DNA from: Pseudomonas matsuisoli
GTDB taxonomy: Bacteria > Pseudomonadota > Gammaproteobacteria > Pseudomonadales > Pseudomonadaceae
DNA: 64,000 nt
Assembly: GCF_014647635.1 (NCBI RefSeq)
Contig: NZ_BMPO01000002.1
Coordinates: forward strand, 1 to 64,000
Direction of reading: 5' to 3'
The translations under genes were made by a program, and so were the position numbers. Below the pieces are notes generated by a model. The model worked only from the letters and a program-made list of their open reading frames with translations, was not told the DNA's origin and searched no databases. Positions 1 to 8,235 of the stretch are shown here, in pieces; positions within the stretch are counted from its first letter, which is position 1, and each line of letters starts with the position of its first letter.

Positions 1-22
1 TCATCGTCAAGCACCTATACCG

Positions 23-60
23 AAAACCCCCAGCCTCGAAAGAGACTGGGGGTTTTCTTT
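23..60 (+). terminator. Rho-independent terminator of a gene upstream of the window
   Basis: An 11-nt arm AAAACCCCCAG (23-33) pairs with CTGGGGGTTTT (46-56), followed by a T-rich tract. The inner part can add CTC/GAG pairs around a GAAA loop. It reads best on the plus strand, so it probably ends a gene lying before base 1. Confidence 0.85.
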
Positions 61-357
61 TGCGGACGGAAAATAGGGGCATGAGAAGGGCGTAGAAACG
101 TGCGATCTCCGCCTTCCTCTAGGCGCACGCATTACAAGCTTGTATAGGCTGGGCGTAGGGATCGCCGCTACCGGGCTTACGAACTAGGGCTAAGTAGAAC
201 GGCGCCTACTGCGAGCGCCGTCTTTGTAATGGCTTTAGCTAACGCTGCTGCGTACGCCCAATGCGTGCCAGCCCATCACTACGCATTGCCCAAACCTAAT
301 AGTTTTGCTGCAGCACTTTTTAACTTCCAGCCTATTTAGCGATTACCAGCAACCGAC
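61..357. other. Intergenic stretch without a recognisable gene
   Basis: After the terminator there is about 300 nt with no ORF that looks coding and no RNA gene I recognise. It may hold the end of the transcript of the DUF2790 gene, but I see no clear terminator hairpin for it. Confidence 0.5.
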
Positions 358-624
358 TTAGGCCTGATCGCTAGTGCGCCCGCCCCACTCCAGAAAACGG
401 ACCTTGTGAACGGCCCCGCTGTGGTCTTGGTAAGTCACGATTGTTGGTACAACTCCGGCTTTCTTCGAATTGTCTGTGCGATGCACGACTTTTTCGATGT
501 CGAGCTTCATTCCATAGCGGTAGTCGACGACTGGCACGTCAGCGGCCGAAGGTGAAGAGGATGCGAACACCGCCGGCGCTATGAGGCTGGCGATTAAAGC
601 GGAAACGACTGAATGAGTTTTCAT
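358..624 (-). CDS. Small exported DUF2790-family protein
   Basis: This is an 88-residue protein with an N-terminal signal peptide (hydrophobic SVVSALIASLIAPAVFA) and a short mature part containing VPVVDYRYGMKLDIEKV and GVVPTIVTYQDHSG. These patterns match the DUF2790 family of small periplasmic proteins common in Pseudomonas; no biochemical function is established. The ATG at 624 is chosen over an in-frame TTG two codons upstream because an AGGAG at about 633-637 is 8 nt from the ATG. The usual cysteine near the C-terminus of some relatives is absent. It stands alone, 149 nt downstream of the exopolysaccharide operon in the same orientation, and could be its own transcription unit. Confidence 0.8.
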   Translation of the reverse strand: MKTHSVVSALIASLIAPAVFASSSPSAADVPVVDYRYGMKLDIEKVVHRTDNSKKAGVVPTIVTYQDHSGAVHKVRFLEWGGRTSDQA

Positions 625-773
625 GGGCAAGTCTCCTAAAGAATCGAGTGATTACGTGTACGGGATTTATGTAACCACTTGGCTCTCCGGGAGAGAAATC
701 AACGTCTTTGCTAGTCGATATCACCTAGCAACATATTAGCTTGCTACTGAATATTTCCGCGGCTTAGAAGAAG

Positions 774-1814
774 TCACAGGTTGAGGCCGAATAGGCTCAA
801 CGTCCTACCTGGAAATCTGACTTGAACGGGCAACGAGTCGACACGCCATTCGTTTGGCAGGGGCTCATCAAATTCTGCAAGCACCAATAAGCCTCTGGTT
901 GGGCTTGAAAATGGTCTGCGTAGATCGGGAGGTAGGGGGTTAGTGGTCTCAGCCGGGTTCAACACGGTTGCTGCTCGGAAGTTACCGTCCGGGAGCCGCA
1001 CCCTCAATCTTGTACCTTGAGTGCTAAATTCGACATCGCTAGGATTCATGTAGATCCATAGCTGCGCGGGGCCGCTTCTCTCCATTCTCATCAATAGTGT
1101 GCCAGGCCCAACATTTTCCCCCTCGTTCGCAATGATCTCAGCAATTCGGCCGTTCTCCGGCGCGCGCTGTTGCAGGTTTTTAAGTTGGCCAATCAGCCAC
1201 TTCCGCTCAGCGTCTAATTGATCCCGATAACGATCGTCCGCTGGATTTTGCGCTGTCGCGATGACACTGCGCTCGAAAGAGAGCAGTTCCGCCTCTCGCG
1301 CATCCCGCTCATTCTCGGCATTTAACAATTCACCTCTTGTAGCTGCACCAGATCTAAGCAAGCGGCGTGTTTCGGTAACGCGAGCGCGAGCGCGCTCCAC
1401 TAATGTTCGCAGCACCGCGCGGTTGCGAGTGTTAACCGTAGTCCCAGCACTCGTGGCCTCGCTTTTGGTTAACTGCAATACCGCCAGGCGTAAGCGCCAT
1501 TCGGGATTGTCCATCTGGAGCAGCGGCAAACCGGCGTCGACGTGATCGCCCTGGCGAACATCTATCTTGCTAATTTGGCCGGGTTGCCTTGCGCGTACTT
1601 CAGTCATAGGTAAGCGAATCAATGCCGGGGCCTCGACGCGAATGAGATCGAGCCCGTAGTTGGTCGTGAGCACAAGCGCTGGAAGCACGATAAGAAACAG
1701 AATCAAATACCAGCGGAGGCGGAACGCCGTTCGCTTTCCTGGGGCGTAAAGCACCTCGAGCCCATTGTCTTGAGTCGGCTTTCTTTCCTTATTACTGTCA
1801 AAACGTATCTTCAT
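774..1814 (-). CDS. HlyD/EmrA-type periplasmic adaptor (membrane fusion) protein
   Basis: The protein has 346 residues: a short basic cytoplasmic N-terminus, one membrane helix at about 35-53, a biotinyl/lipoyl-like half motif (VRARQPGQISKIDVRQGDHVDAG split around residue 75), a helical hairpin rich in Arg/Glu at about 110-190, the second lipoyl half (APENGRIAEIIANEGENV), and a beta-barrel tail. This is the arrangement of adaptors that join an inner-membrane machine to a TolC-like duct. Its start codon overlaps the stop of the TolC-fusion gene (ATGA, 1811-1814), so the two are translationally coupled. It closes the four-gene operon. By inference it bridges the GT2 synthase and the outer-membrane protein. 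It lacks the PilZ domain found in Alg44. Confidence 0.85.
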   Translation of the reverse strand: MKIRFDSNKERKPTQDNGLEVLYAPGKRTAFRLRWYLILFLIVLPALVLTTNYGLDLIRVEAPALIRLPMTEVRARQPGQISKIDVRQGDHVDAGLPLLQMDNPEWRLRLAVLQLTKSEATSAGTTVNTRNRAVLRTLVERARARVTETRRLLRSGAATRGELLNAENERDAREAELLSFERSVIATAQNPADDRYRDQLDAERKWLIGQLKNLQQRAPENGRIAEIIANEGENVGPGTLLMRMERSGPAQLWIYMNPSDVEFSTQGTRLRVRLPDGNFRAATVLNPAETTNPLPPDLRRPFSSPTRGLLVLAEFDEPLPNEWRVDSLPVQVRFPGRTLSLFGLNL

Positions 1815-3907
1815 GGTGTGCTCGGGTAGTAGCTCCAGGATTGCCAGTCGATGCCGGCCACGCCGCTCTTACGCAATTGCGTTTGCCACGAACGGCTTTG
1901 CTCGCTGAGACGCGCTGCGTTCAAGCCAGCCCAACTCAAATCCGCTGGTAGATCTGGCTCGACGCTCTGGGCAAGACGAAAAGCGATGTTTGGCCAGCGC
2001 TTCGCGGCCGCTTGTGCTGCATCAGCGCTACGACCGGGGTTGCGGGTGTAAATCATCAGGCTCACCGCCTGGAGGCCAAGCTTGTCGACTTCGCACGGAA
2101 CGCATGGACCGCGCTCAGCCATTTCACCAAACCAGCGCGGATGGCTAGAAATGGCGAGGGGCCATGGACTCGCAGCTTTGGCATCCTTGAGGGTTGCAAT
2201 CCAATCCCTCAATCGCTGATCTGGAACCGGCCAGCCCAACTGTTCAACTTCGAGATCAAGATGAAGCCCATCGAATGGCAAATCGCGATAGCGATTGATC
2301 AGGGCCATCAACTGCGGACGACTCTGAGGCTTCATCCAGTTCGCGTCGCCAAGCAGAAGATTGACCTGAATGTTTTTGGCATGTGCCTTACGGATCAGGC
2401 CCGCAAGCGCATTGTGCGTAACCGCCCCCGCAGCCACCTGAACCCCATTGAGCCCCACATGAATGACACCCATTCCTGCGTTCTGCAGGGCTATGAGTTG
2501 AGCATCTTGAGTCGCAGAAGATAGAAGCGCTTCGCTTTCCCAGATGTATGTGCCTTGCGCCCACGTCCGCTTCTGACGAACCTCGCTCATCGATGCCCAT
2601 GGTGCATCCCAGGCTATTTGTGAGGTACCGATTAGCTCGGCCAATTTGCTCTGGTCGTCTTCAAATAGCTGCAACGCGGATTGCTCGAGCCAAGCACCAT
2701 GCCACGCCGAGATCATTGCGAAGTTGGCGTTGTAGTGATCCACCTGGGCCTGAATAATCCGTACGGCAGCATCACCGGCGTCCAGCGAGCCTCGTTGGCG
2801 CTCTTCTGCGATGATCGCATCGATCGCTGATCGTCGTTCAGCGCGCCAACTGTACTCATCCACCGCCCTGCGATAGCGCGCGAGGACCGCGCCAATCTCG
2901 CGTACCAATAATGCTCTTTCAGCCTCCAGGGCATGATTTGCGGCTTGGTAGCGCGCCTCGCTTTCCTTACCGCGAGCGGTTCCATAATCCAGCACGTCGA
3001 AAGGGGCGGAAAAGGTAATCCCCGCTGTGACGCCATAACCCGGCGGGCCCGACTCAAACGGCCGTTCCTCACGGCCTGCCGACAGCGCGAACTCCGAATT
3101 CACCGCCGTGTACCAAGGCTGATCTCGGTTCGCGTTAGCGACATCCACATCCACCTGGCGCTGGCCAATGCGAGGATTTTCATCAAGTGCGTCCGCCCAG
3201 GCTGACAGGGGCTTCGGTGATCGAGCGATAGTCGATGCGGCTGGAGTGTCGGAAGGCTTCAATGTCACCCCAAGGCTGACCAGCATTGCTCTCATGTCAG
3301 CGAGCATCGACGACTGGAGGTCGCAACGTCGGCGAACGGATGTCCACTCGCTACGCATCAAACGCGCTTCGGAAGGGCGTATCCAACGACCGGCCAAACG
3401 CTCATCCAAGGTTCGCTCTGCCTTGTTCCAGGCCGCCGATACGTCGTGACAGAGACGATTCTCTTCGTACGCACGCCACCAATCTGCATAGGCACTGCGT
3501 AAGTACAGGCGCTGCTGAGCCCGGGCCAAGGCTCGCTCGTATTCACCACGCTGGATGTCGCCCTCTGCGCTGCGTACCGCTTCTGCGCGGCGGCGCAACG
3601 TTCCGAATAGCGGGTAGCGCACGCCAATCGAGTAGGAGAGACCGGTGTATTCGTTGCGCTGGTCCTCCGTTACCAACTCCTTGTAATAGCCCGAGCTGAC
3701 CGATGAAAACAGCTGCCAACCGCGCTCGCTCTGCCGCTGATCCTTGGCCGCGTAGCGTGCCTCGAGTTCGGCGTTCGCTGCCGCGTACCCACTTCCATTT
3801 CCAGCTTGCGCCAGTACGTCAGCCATACTCAAAGGACGTGCCTGGGCATGGCCCGCGATCAGGGTCATCCCCAGCAGGACGCAATATGTGTAGTTTTTTT
3901 CGATCAT
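1811..3907 (-). CDS. TolC-like outer-membrane protein fused to a C-terminal TIM-barrel glycosidase-like domain
   Basis: The product has 698 residues. Residues 1 to about 23 are a signal peptide (MIEKNYTYCVLLGMTLIAGH then AQA). Residues of about 25-440 resemble outer-membrane efflux proteins: long Ala/Arg/Glu-rich helices and the GITFSAPFDVLDYGTARGKE segment typical of TolC repeats. From about 450 the sequence changes to a beta/alpha barrel with strands such as GMGVIHVGLN, IQVNLLLGDANW, FDGLHLDLEVEQLGW, WPLAISSHPRW and VAGIDWQSW. The acidic HLDLEVE segment recalls the catalytic strand of GH18-like hydrolases. The start is placed at the ATG at 3907, 16 nt after the GT2 gene stop, because it begins a signal peptide; a longer frame up to 3979 would overlap GT2. 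Its substrate is unknown; I infer secretion and trimming of the polysaccharide made by the GT2 partner. Confidence 0.75.
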   Translation of the reverse strand: MIEKNYTYCVLLGMTLIAGHAQARPLSMADVLAQAGNGSGYAAANAELEARYAAKDQRQSERGWQLFSSVSSGYYKELVTEDQRNEYTGLSYSIGVRYPLFGTLRRRAEAVRSAEGDIQRGEYERALARAQQRLYLRSAYADWWRAYEENRLCHDVSAAWNKAERTLDERLAGRWIRPSEARLMRSEWTSVRRRCDLQSSMLADMRAMLVSLGVTLKPSDTPAASTIARSPKPLSAWADALDENPRIGQRQVDVDVANANRDQPWYTAVNSEFALSAGREERPFESGPPGYGVTAGITFSAPFDVLDYGTARGKESEARYQAANHALEAERALLVREIGAVLARYRRAVDEYSWRAERRSAIDAIIAEERQRGSLDAGDAAVRIIQAQVDHYNANFAMISAWHGAWLEQSALQLFEDDQSKLAELIGTSQIAWDAPWASMSEVRQKRTWAQGTYIWESEALLSSATQDAQLIALQNAGMGVIHVGLNGVQVAAGAVTHNALAGLIRKAHAKNIQVNLLLGDANWMKPQSRPQLMALINRYRDLPFDGLHLDLEVEQLGWPVPDQRLRDWIATLKDAKAASPWPLAISSHPRWFGEMAERGPCVPCEVDKLGLQAVSLMIYTRNPGRSADAAQAAAKRWPNIAFRLAQSVEPDLPADLSWAGLNAARLSEQSRSWQTQLRKSGVAGIDWQSWSYYPSTP

Positions 3908-3923
3908 TGGTTTGAAGGTGTTC

Positions 3924-5252
3924 CTAAAACCGATTGGCGCGTTTGAGCACCCACCAAGGCGCCATGCTCGACTCTTCATGCCCTCGGCGAAGCACTTCGT
4001 TGAGCACCGCGTAGACGCTCCAACACCGAAGCCCGAACATGGCGAACGGGAAGAAGGGAAGGATCAGCAGCAACTTCAAGTCTTGCCGTGGCCGTTCGCT
4101 GACCATCAGCATCAAGCCGAGATAGAGCAAGCTCGCCATTGCGAGGTACAAGAGGTAAATCAACGCTGCGTAAAACACGAAAGCCGTGAAGGGAAGGATG
4201 AAGAGCGCCACCAGCGAATAGCCAAGAATGATGAAGGGCAGGATTAGCTGGAAGAACAGGCCGCTGAGCAGCAGCATCAGAAAATTTGGCCAACCGACGA
4301 GCTGGGGATTGAAGCTATGCGCATGCTTGCGGATGTAGACGAAGAAAAGATCGCCGTCCCAGCGCAGGCGCTGTTGCAAATACCCGCGCAACGTATGTGG
4401 CGCATCCGTGTGGCCTATTGCCTCGGGGTCGAAGGGGATACGCAATCCGTAGCGGCGGAAGTAGCTTTTCATCCGTAACGTAAGGTCCAGATCTTCGGCA
4501 GTATGCGTGTCCCAGCCGCCTATTTGCTGAAGAAAGCTGCGGCGGAATGCGCCGAATGCGCCTGACACGTTATTGACGAGATTCCACTCGGCCAATCCGA
4601 TCTTGCTCATGTGGATGGACAGCAAGTATTCGAGCGCCTGTACCCTCGCAACCCACGACTGGCCGACGTTTCTCACGCGAAGGCTTCCTGCCACTGCAGG
4701 CACCTTCGGGTCTTCGAAATGGCGAACCATCTTCACCACCATGTCGTTATCGAAGGAGGTATCGCCGTCGACGTTGATGATGATTTCGCCACTGCCATAG
4801 GCAAGCCCGGCGTTTAGTGAGGACACACGACCGCCGCGTTGCCATTTGGCCAAGGGCCGAATGATTCGGTTCTTCGGCATGCGCTGTGTAGCCTTGAAAC
4901 GTCTTACCGCATACAGAGTTGCTTGGTTCGCCGTGGCACCGTCGACAATAGGGATGATCTCGATGCTACCGGGATAGGTTTGCTCGGCCAGGCTGCGCAG
5001 TGTTTTCTCGACATCGTGGCCTTCGCTGTAGCACGTGATGATGCAGGACACCCGCGGCCGGTAGAGGCTACGCATGGGCGTCGCGCTACGCTTGCGGACG
5101 AACCAACGAAGCGTGCCGGCGAGCACAAGAAGGTTCAGCGGCACTTCCAGTAGCAGGAAATACGGGAACACCATCAGGAAGAGCCGCCAATGGCCATCGG
5201 CCCCCGAGATATCCTGCAGCCACAGCTCCCAGTGTTCGAGCAATGCCTGCAT
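3924..5252 (-). CDS. Membrane-bound GT2 polysaccharide synthase (BcsA/PgaC-like)
   Basis: This 442-residue protein has one membrane helix at about 22-50, a GT-A glycosyltransferase domain, and a cluster of C-terminal helices from about 315 to 425. Processive-synthase motifs are present: Asp104 in IVDGAT, the VDGD metal motif (Asp162/Asp164), the TAEDLD acidic motif (Glu253/Asp254) and the acceptor-site QQRLRW (293-298). It therefore probably polymerises a UDP-sugar and threads the chain across the inner membrane. No PilZ domain is seen. The ATG at 5252 overlaps the TAA of the upstream regulator (TAATG), giving translational coupling. The sugar cannot be read from sequence; homopolymers such as poly-GlcNAc or glucan are possibilities. 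Confidence 0.88.
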   Translation of the reverse strand: MQALLEHWELWLQDISGADGHWRLFLMVFPYFLLLEVPLNLLVLAGTLRWFVRKRSATPMRSLYRPRVSCIITCYSEGHDVEKTLRSLAEQTYPGSIEIIPIVDGATANQATLYAVRRFKATQRMPKNRIIRPLAKWQRGGRVSSLNAGLAYGSGEIIINVDGDTSFDNDMVVKMVRHFEDPKVPAVAGSLRVRNVGQSWVARVQALEYLLSIHMSKIGLAEWNLVNNVSGAFGAFRRSFLQQIGGWDTHTAEDLDLTLRMKSYFRRYGLRIPFDPEAIGHTDAPHTLRGYLQQRLRWDGDLFFVYIRKHAHSFNPQLVGWPNFLMLLLSGLFFQLILPFIILGYSLVALFILPFTAFVFYAALIYLLYLAMASLLYLGLMLMVSERPRQDLKLLLILPFFPFAMFGLRCWSVYAVLNEVLRRGHEESSMAPWWVLKRANRF

Positions 5253-6628
5253 TAAAGCTCCCCGGTTAGGCGGGCGAGCAGCAGTTCGGCGTTCTCCTCC
5301 GACACGACATCGCGCGGAGCCACGCAAGCGACTTGGCTAAGCGCGATATCCTGAAGCTCGTCGCCCACGAATAGCGTGCTTAGCTTCTCCAGGCGCTGGC
5401 TGACCCGATCGATGCCCTGTTGATCAGTGTGCATCAACAGCAGCCAGAGGTGCTCTTCACTCGTTCGTGTGCAGCGGTCCGTATCCCGAATGGCTTCCTG
5501 CATACGCTCGACCAATGTATCGAGTAGCGCATGACCGCGCTGCTCTCCCAGCCGCGCCAGGGTTTGCGCAAGATTTCGAAAACGGACACCCAGCAGCACG
5601 AAGGAGGGCGCTTTATGGCGCTGAATCAGCTCGAGTTGCCAGTCCAGCAGGACTTTGAACGACGTGGCGCCAACCATGGAAAGCTGGCCAAAATAATTGA
5701 GATTCGTCTGGTCCAGGCCCTGACGGCAGGCGAGCATGCCGGACTCCGTGAGTGCATAGTCCCGTATTTCCCGCACATGCAATTGATCAGGGGTGTGGTG
5801 AGTCCCGCAGTCTAGACAGCGGGCCTCTACGTCCGCGTCCACGAAGAAGGCGCTGCAGTTGTTGCAATGGTAATTTTCCAGCGGCCGATCATAGTCAGTG
5901 CCGATATGCCGAAGACGCGTCATGCAATTGGGGCACACCAAGGTACCGTCTTTGAGGAATTGCTCTTGGTGCCCGACGTGACCGCAAGTGAAGCAATGCA
6001 GTGACGGTTGACGGCGAATTTCCATCGACTGGCATTCGACGCAGACATCGATGTAGTTGAGCCGGCCCGAGCCGCAGTGGGAGCACAGACGAATTCGATC
6101 AATCAGGTGATCCGTGTGCAGCAGGCCTCGCTGGGCGAGCCCCTGCAACCACACCGCGGCATTCACTGGCTCGTCCGCAAGCGCATCGATCAATGGATAT
6201 TGATAGAATTGTGGCGCCGCAGCGTCCCGAACAGCCAGGACCTTCTCCGAGCCGCGCATCCATAGGTAGGCCAGCACTTTTGCTTCTAGTCCAAGTGGCG
6301 GCCGGCCGCGGTTGAACATCGATAGTCGCTCAGCGTACGAGCGGCAGATCTCTTCAAGTGCTTTGATGCTTTCCGGCGCAGCGCCGTCGGATAGCGCGGC
6401 CGCTACGCCCTTAGCGCTTTTCGATGTGAAAAGCGGCTTCAGCGCATACGTCGATGTACGACGGAGTCGTTCCAGTTCGGCAGGGTCGGACTCGGCATCA
6501 CCGCTCACGATGACGGCGTCGTAGTCAATGCCGGACTTCAGTAAATGGGTTGAATGTTCGAAGCGATCTGTAGCCCCTAAATCTTCACAATGCGGTGTTC
6601 CTATCACCGCAAATCGGTAACTCGTCAC
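5252..6628 (-). CDS. TackOD1-like zinc-ribbon regulator with degenerate GGDEF domain
   Basis: The 458-residue protein has three parts. Residues 1 to about 100 look like a receiver-like fold (RFAVIGTPHC, DAVIVSGDAE). Residues of about 105-300 hold twelve cysteines in six CxxC pairs (182/185, 196/199, 212/215, 232/235, 255/258, 271/274), as in the TackOD1 metal-binding output domain first defined in thaumarchaeal signalling proteins. Residues of about 315-458 align in pattern with GGDEF domains, but the signature position reads TSEEH (389-393), so cyclase activity is unlikely. It starts at a GTG (6628) with a weak ribosome-binding site. As first gene of the operon it probably senses or binds a ligand controlling polysaccharide synthesis. 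Domain naming is from memory of the family; the Cys pattern is directly visible. Confidence 0.75.
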   Translation of the reverse strand: MTSYRFAVIGTPHCEDLGATDRFEHSTHLLKSGIDYDAVIVSGDAESDPAELERLRRTSTYALKPLFTSKSAKGVAAALSDGAAPESIKALEEICRSYAERLSMFNRGRPPLGLEAKVLAYLWMRGSEKVLAVRDAAAPQFYQYPLIDALADEPVNAAVWLQGLAQRGLLHTDHLIDRIRLCSHCGSGRLNYIDVCVECQSMEIRRQPSLHCFTCGHVGHQEQFLKDGTLVCPNCMTRLRHIGTDYDRPLENYHCNNCSAFFVDADVEARCLDCGTHHTPDQLHVREIRDYALTESGMLACRQGLDQTNLNYFGQLSMVGATSFKVLLDWQLELIQRHKAPSFVLLGVRFRNLAQTLARLGEQRGHALLDTLVERMQEAIRDTDRCTRTSEEHLWLLLMHTDQQGIDRVSQRLEKLSTLFVGDELQDIALSQVACVAPRDVVSEENAELLLARLTGEL

Positions 6629-7190
6629 GTATTTTTTGCCTACTGCGCTATTTTCCGTATAGGGGTCGGACTTTAAGCGAAGCGGGCAGTTCGTTATTTG
6701 GGTGCTGTTAATGTGAAACGCGTCACACTAGTCTGGCGATGGACCCGGTTTCGATAACTAATCTTGGTCACGTCTTGTCAATTTTTGCCCCAAATCGCTT
6801 GGCGCCGGTTCTTCTGAAGACGTGGATTCGCGACATCGGAAACCTTAGATCGCTCGACGATGCTCACGGGCCTCGTAAAAAGAAGCAACTAACGATACCA
6901 GCCATTCGATTTGGGATTCGGCGAAGACAGCCAGGTGAGACGGGGTTCTTGAGCTAACGATATCGCAAGGCTCGACGCGTATTCGGACATATCGTCCGGA
7001 TTCGCAAACGCATCCGCGAATGGTCGACGGAAGTTTTGCGTGGTAATGAACGATTGCATGATCCTTCACGCACAGTAATTGCAACGAGTTGTGGATTGAT
7101 CAATTCGTACCGGCTGTACCTGAAGGTAGTTGCGCCGTTGCGTATGGGTTGACGAAGCGTTGGGCTCTATTTTTCGCAGAGGGAGATGTG
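6629..7190. other. Divergent intergenic region between the exopolysaccharide operon and dctP-like gene
   Basis: About 560 nt separate two divergent genes. Two short ORFs (6739-6957 plus, 6845-7084 minus) have no recognisable product and look non-coding. The only strong signal is the CRP/Vfr-type site at 6712-6727. Promoters for both directions must lie here, but I cannot place them with confidence. Confidence 0.6.
6712..6727. promoter_or_regulatory. Perfect CRP/Vfr-type operator, TGTGA-N6-TCACA
   Basis: TGTGAAACGCGTCACA matches the ideal CRP-family half sites exactly, with a 6-nt spacer and an A/T flank on the left (TTAA). It lies 84 nt upstream of the GTG of the TackOD1-like gene and about 460 nt upstream of the TRAP binding-protein gene. 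In Pseudomonas the CRP homologue Vfr uses very similar sites. Regulation is inferred. Confidence 0.65.
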
Positions 7191-8180
7191 ATGTTCAGAC
7201 AGATGTTCAAACCGCTAATCGCGATATCACTGGCGCTTGTTTCGTTTGCCGCGCTCGCTGAGCCCGTGGTGATCAAGTTTTCGCACGTGGTTGCCGAAGA
7301 CACGCCAAAAGGGCGCGGTGCACTCCTGTTCCAAAAGCGAGTCGCGGAGCGGTTGGGCGACAAGGTACGCGTCGAGGTCTACCCGAATTCAAGCTTGTAT
7401 GGCGACGATGAGGAACTCGAAGCGTTGATCCGAGGCGATGTCCAGATGCTCGCGCCTTCGCTTTCCAAATTTGATCGCTATACACGGGAACTGCAGGTCT
7501 TCGATCTGCCCTTCCTTTTCGATGACCTTGCGGCGGTGCAACGTTTCCAATCCCGGGATAGTGGTGTTCGTTTGCTTGGAGCTCTGTCCAACCAGGGCAT
7601 CACCGGGCTCGCGTTCTGGAACAACGGCATGAAGCAGCTTTCCGCGAATAAATCACTGAAATTACCCGCGGACGCCAAGGGGCTTACGTTTCGTATCCAG
7701 GCATCGGACATGCTCGTCGAACAGTTCGAAATGGTGGGAGCCACGGGTGTGAAGATGCCGTTCTCCGAGTCGTTTCGTGCGTTGCAGAGTGGTCAAGTGC
7801 AGGGCACCGAAAACACGTGGTCCAACTACTACAGCCAAAAGCTCAATACCGTTCAGCCGCACATCAGCGAGACCAACCATGGCGTGCTGAGCTACATGCT
7901 GTTGATCGATACCAAATTCTGGAACGGCCTGCCGTTCAAGGTTCGGTCGGAATTGCAGTCGATCGCGGACGAGGTGACCGCGTCGGTCAATCGTGACGCA
8001 GAGGCGATCAATGCGAAGAACCGCGAGATGATTGTCGCGTCTGGAAGCAGCACGGTCGTTACCCTCGATGCGCAGCAGATCAAGGCATGGCGGGAAGCCA
8101 TGCAGCCGTTGCTCAAGCGACATGAAAGTGACATCGGCGCCAGTGTGATTCGCGCCGCGCAGACGGTGAATCGGCGTTAA
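7191..8180 (+). CDS. TRAP transporter solute-binding protein, DctP family
   Basis: The product has 329 residues with a signal peptide ending near LVSFAALA. It carries DctP-family patterns: IKFSHVVAEDTPKG near the N-terminus of the mature protein, TFRIQASDM with Arg168 as the likely carboxylate-binding residue, and SFRALQSGQVQGTENTWSNYYSQ. Such proteins capture C4-dicarboxylates or other organic acids in the periplasm and deliver them to the DctQ/DctM membrane pair. No dctQ or dctM is adjacent; the gene stands alone before a strong terminator. The ATG at 7191 follows GGGAG at 5 nt; the frame is open further upstream but without a signal-peptide start there. Confidence 0.88.
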   Translation: MFRQMFKPLIAISLALVSFAALAEPVVIKFSHVVAEDTPKGRGALLFQKRVAERLGDKVRVEVYPNSSLYGDDEELEALIRGDVQMLAPSLSKFDRYTRELQVFDLPFLFDDLAAVQRFQSRDSGVRLLGALSNQGITGLAFWNNGMKQLSANKSLKLPADAKGLTFRIQASDMLVEQFEMVGATGVKMPFSESFRALQSGQVQGTENTWSNYYSQKLNTVQPHISETNHGVLSYMLLIDTKFWNGLPFKVRSELQSIADEVTASVNRDAEAINAKNREMIVASGSSTVVTLDAQQIKAWREAMQPLLKRHESDIGASVIRAAQTVNRR

Positions 8181-8190
8181 CGCGTAAGAA

Positions 8191-8222
8191 TAGAAAAGGC
8201 GGTCTAGGCCGCCTTTTCTATT
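8191..8222. terminator. Bidirectional rho-independent terminator
   Basis: TAGAAAAGGCGG (8191-8202) is perfectly complementary to CCGCCTTTTCTA (8209-8220), with a 6-nt loop. The A/T-rich outer stem gives a T tract on either strand. It sits between the convergent dctP-like and acetolactate synthase genes and can serve both. Confidence 0.88.
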
Positions 8223-8235
8223 TGGGTACGTACGA

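Noticed and set aside
539-724. 61-codon open frame on the minus strand overlapping the DUF2790 gene
   Set aside because: It lies in another frame over the signal-peptide region of the DUF2790 gene and has no coding features.
6739-7084. Small ORFs between the exopolysaccharide operon and the TRAP gene
   Set aside because: They overlap on opposite strands, lack ribosome-binding sites and have no family likeness.
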